A stretch of 6,769 nt of DNA, from positions 1-6,769 of the forward strand of contig CAZCHH010000099.1 in NCBI GenBank assembly GCA_964498585.1. Reading direction: 5' to 3'. This document shows, in pieces, positions 5,532-6,769 of this stretch (its first letter is position 1; each line of letters begins with the position of its first letter). The position numbers and the translations under genes were made by a program. This DNA comes from JAAYJM01 sp964498585. Lineage in GTDB: Bacteria; Bacteroidota; Ignavibacteria; Kapaibacteriales; UBA2268. The notes under the pieces were generated by a model. That model was not told the origin of the DNA and did no database searches. It saw nothing but the letters and a program-made list of their open reading frames with translations.

Positions 5532-6578
5532 TTAGTTAACTACCTGCAAAATATTAGAAACGCGTTTATCTCGCATTTGCTTGGCGACATCTCTTAAATC
5601 AACGAATTTGTCCTGTTCGTCAACAATTTCCACACCGAGAATCGTTTCCAAAACATCTTCCATTGTGATAAGTCCTTCAATTCCGCCATATTCATCTACA
5701 ACTAGGAAAAGATGCTGCCGTTTTTGAAGAAAGAGTTCGAGGACGTTATCTAATTCTGCATTTTCAGGTATAAAATGTATTTCTCTTGAAATATCTCTTA
5801 GTTTTTTATTAGTTTTACCTGCGAGAGCATTGTGCATAACATCTTTGGAAAGAACATAGCCAATGACTCCATCGTCAAGAGATTCTCCTTCCCAAATCGG
5901 GAAACGTGAATACATTTGAATTTCTGGCAAGCTCAAAACTTCGCTTACTGTTTTGTCTGCTTCACAACTAAAAACAACTGTTCTCGGAGTCATAACATCA
6001 GAAACAAAGACTTCACTGAACTTCATAATATTTTTTAAAATTCTGTATTCACCTGCATCAAGCGAGCCCTCTTCTCTGGCATTTTCAACCATCTCATTTA
6101 ACTCCTGTAATGCCTCTTCGCGAGGTTTACCATATATTTTATTGTCGATTTTTTCCTGCAAATAGCTAAAAGGCCTGATTAAATAAGAAAGAATTACAAG
6201 GATAGGACAGATTTTTAATGAAATGTTATTTGCATATTTTTTTGATATACTATGAAATAATGTTCGTAATAAAAATATTATTAGGAGAGCTACAAGATTA
6301 ATTGAAATTATAAAAGTCCAAGAGTAATTATTTTGTGTAAAAAAAAGATTTAATGCTGTAAATGCGATTATATAGCAGGAAATCTCTATAAAAAAAGAAC
6401 TATGAAATAGCTCGTCAAAATGCAACTTGATAGATTGCAAACATTTTGCTTTATTAGAATCAATTTCGAAGTTTTGTTTAATTTCTTCCTGTGAAAGATA
6501 AGATATTACTGTTGTAAGTGATGATATAATTAATCCAAGTATGATGAAAAATGATGAAGCCGATATATAATAGTCCAT
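5532..6578 (-). CDS. CNNM/CBS-domain membrane protein (HlyC/CorC 'hemolysin' family)
   Basis: This belongs to the CNNM transporter family (DUF21 plus CBS pair), linked to Mg2+ or other divalent cation export or homeostasis at the inner membrane; the old 'hemolysin' name is misleading. The 348 residues show hydrophobic segments at about 7-28, 58-80, 87-108 and 121-140 (the CNNM core). They are followed by an acidic connecting helix ('EEALQELNEMVENAREEGSL', 154-173), CBS1 beginning 'DVMTPR' (194-199), and CBS2 with 'VVDEYGGIEGLITMEDVLE' (293-311) and 'GVEIVDE' (315-321). The chain ends about 27 residues later, so the C-terminal CorC_HlyC domain found in many relatives (about 420-450 residues) is missing. 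Shorter members without it are known, so this need not be a truncation. ATG 6578 starts just before the first membrane helix; an aggagag sequence lies about 16 nt upstream, rather far for a typical Shine-Dalgarno. The ion transported cannot be told from sequence. Confidence 0.93.
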   Translation of the reverse strand: MDYYISASSFFIILGLIISSLTTVISYLSQEEIKQNFEIDSNKAKCLQSIKLHFDELFHSSFFIEISCYIIAFTALNLFFTQNNYSWTFIISINLVALLIIFLLRTLFHSISKKYANNISLKICPILVILSYLIRPFSYLQEKIDNKIYGKPREEALQELNEMVENAREEGSLDAGEYRILKNIMKFSEVFVSDVMTPRTVVFSCEADKTVSEVLSLPEIQMYSRFPIWEGESLDDGVIGYVLSKDVMHNALAGKTNKKLRDISREIHFIPENAELDNVLELFLQKRQHLFLVVDEYGGIEGLITMEDVLETILGVEIVDEQDKFVDLRDVAKQMRDKRVSNILQVVN

Positions 6579-6594
6579 TTCTGAAAGAGCAAAT

Positions 6595-6654
6595 CTCTCC
6601 TTTTATTTTACATATTTATTCTTACAAATATACAACAAAATATATACCAAATAA
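6595..6654 (-). promoter_or_regulatory. Candidate Bacteroidota-type promoter and distant ribosome binding site for the CNNM gene
   Basis: On the minus strand, TATATTTG (plus 6625-6632) matches the Bacteroidota -7 consensus TAnnTTTG and would place the transcript start about 40 nt before ATG 6578. A TTTG lies 15 bp further upstream (plus 6648-6651), shorter than the usual spacing of about 20 bp, so the -33 box is weak. An aaggagag motif (plus 6595-6602) lies about 16 nt before the ATG. No other in-frame start codon lies between it and the ATG. Confidence 0.4.
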
Positions 6655-6713
6655 AACAGTTTTTTACAATTTGTTCAACCGAATAAGAAGCAAGTTGTTC
6701 TTAAGAGAAGAAA

Positions 6714-6768
6714 ATGTCATTCCGAACCCCCTAATAAAGGAACTGCTTTATTTAAATGGAGATGACAT
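6714..6768. repeat. Dispersed palindromic repeat at the right edge
   Basis: Outer arms atgtcat (6714-6720) and atgacat (6762-6768) are perfect inverted repeats. Nested inside, aataaag (6733-6739) pairs with ctttatt (6746-6752) around a 6-nt loop. The start, tgtcattccgaac at 6715-6727, matches the reverse complement of 103-115 in left-edge copy B with one mismatch, so it belongs to the same broad class of intergenic repeat. It lies upstream of the CNNM gene and is cut close to the window edge, so more may follow. Confidence 0.6.
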
Positions 6769-6769
6769 A

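Noticed and set aside
5953..6165. 70-codon plus-strand open frame
   Set aside because: It is antisense to the CBS region of the CNNM gene and its product is serine-rich with no recognisable pattern.

Overview
This is an AT-rich window (by eye roughly 30% G+C) with eight genes. The organism is most likely a member of the Bacteroidota or the neighbouring Ignavibacteriota/Chlorobiota. The reasons are the TruA and CNNM sequence styles, the scarcity of Shine-Dalgarno sequences, one TAnnTTTG-type -7 box (6625-6632, minus strand), and dispersed repeats of the 'tgtcattctgaacgaagtg' kind that fill intergenic DNA in many such genomes. This assignment is inference; no rRNA is present to settle it.

Layout. 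Bases 1-375 hold non-coding repeats: two or three copies of an inverted-repeat element, a perfect 15-bp-arm palindrome and REP-like hairpins. Next come three tightly packed plus-strand genes: a predicted lipoprotein (555-1184), a small helical protein of unknown function (1184-1624) and truA, the tRNA pseudouridine synthase (1611-2411). Their ends overlap (1 nt and 14 nt), so they are probably one transcript. At the right, a minus-strand pair separated by 6 nt encodes a CNNM/CBS-domain membrane protein (6578-5532) and a short QueG-related double [4Fe-4S] protein (5525-4815). The right edge (6714-6768) carries another repeat of the family seen at the left edge.

Between these convergent groups sits a restriction-modification cassette on the minus strand: a PD-(D/E)XK type II endonuclease gene followed, 5 nt later, by a beta-class DNA methyltransferase. 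Two features stand out. First, the cassette is bracketed by a perfect 66-bp direct repeat (2374-2439 and 4692-4757) that contains the last 11 codons and stop of truA plus 28 bp downstream. The cassette therefore looks like a 2318-bp unit inserted at the 3' end of truA with a long target duplication, or at an att-like site, leaving truA intact; no integrase or transposase is present. Second, the endonuclease frame is open for about 256 codons, but its only plausible ATG (4573) is followed at codon 4 by an in-frame TGA (4562-4564). The next in-frame ATG lies 98 codons in, so full-length endonuclease is probably not made unless initiation is unusual. The methyltransferase is intact in every visible motif. 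The simplest reading is a horizontally acquired R-M unit whose toxic half is decaying while the protective half persists.

The window has no tRNA, rRNA or CRISPR array that I can see.
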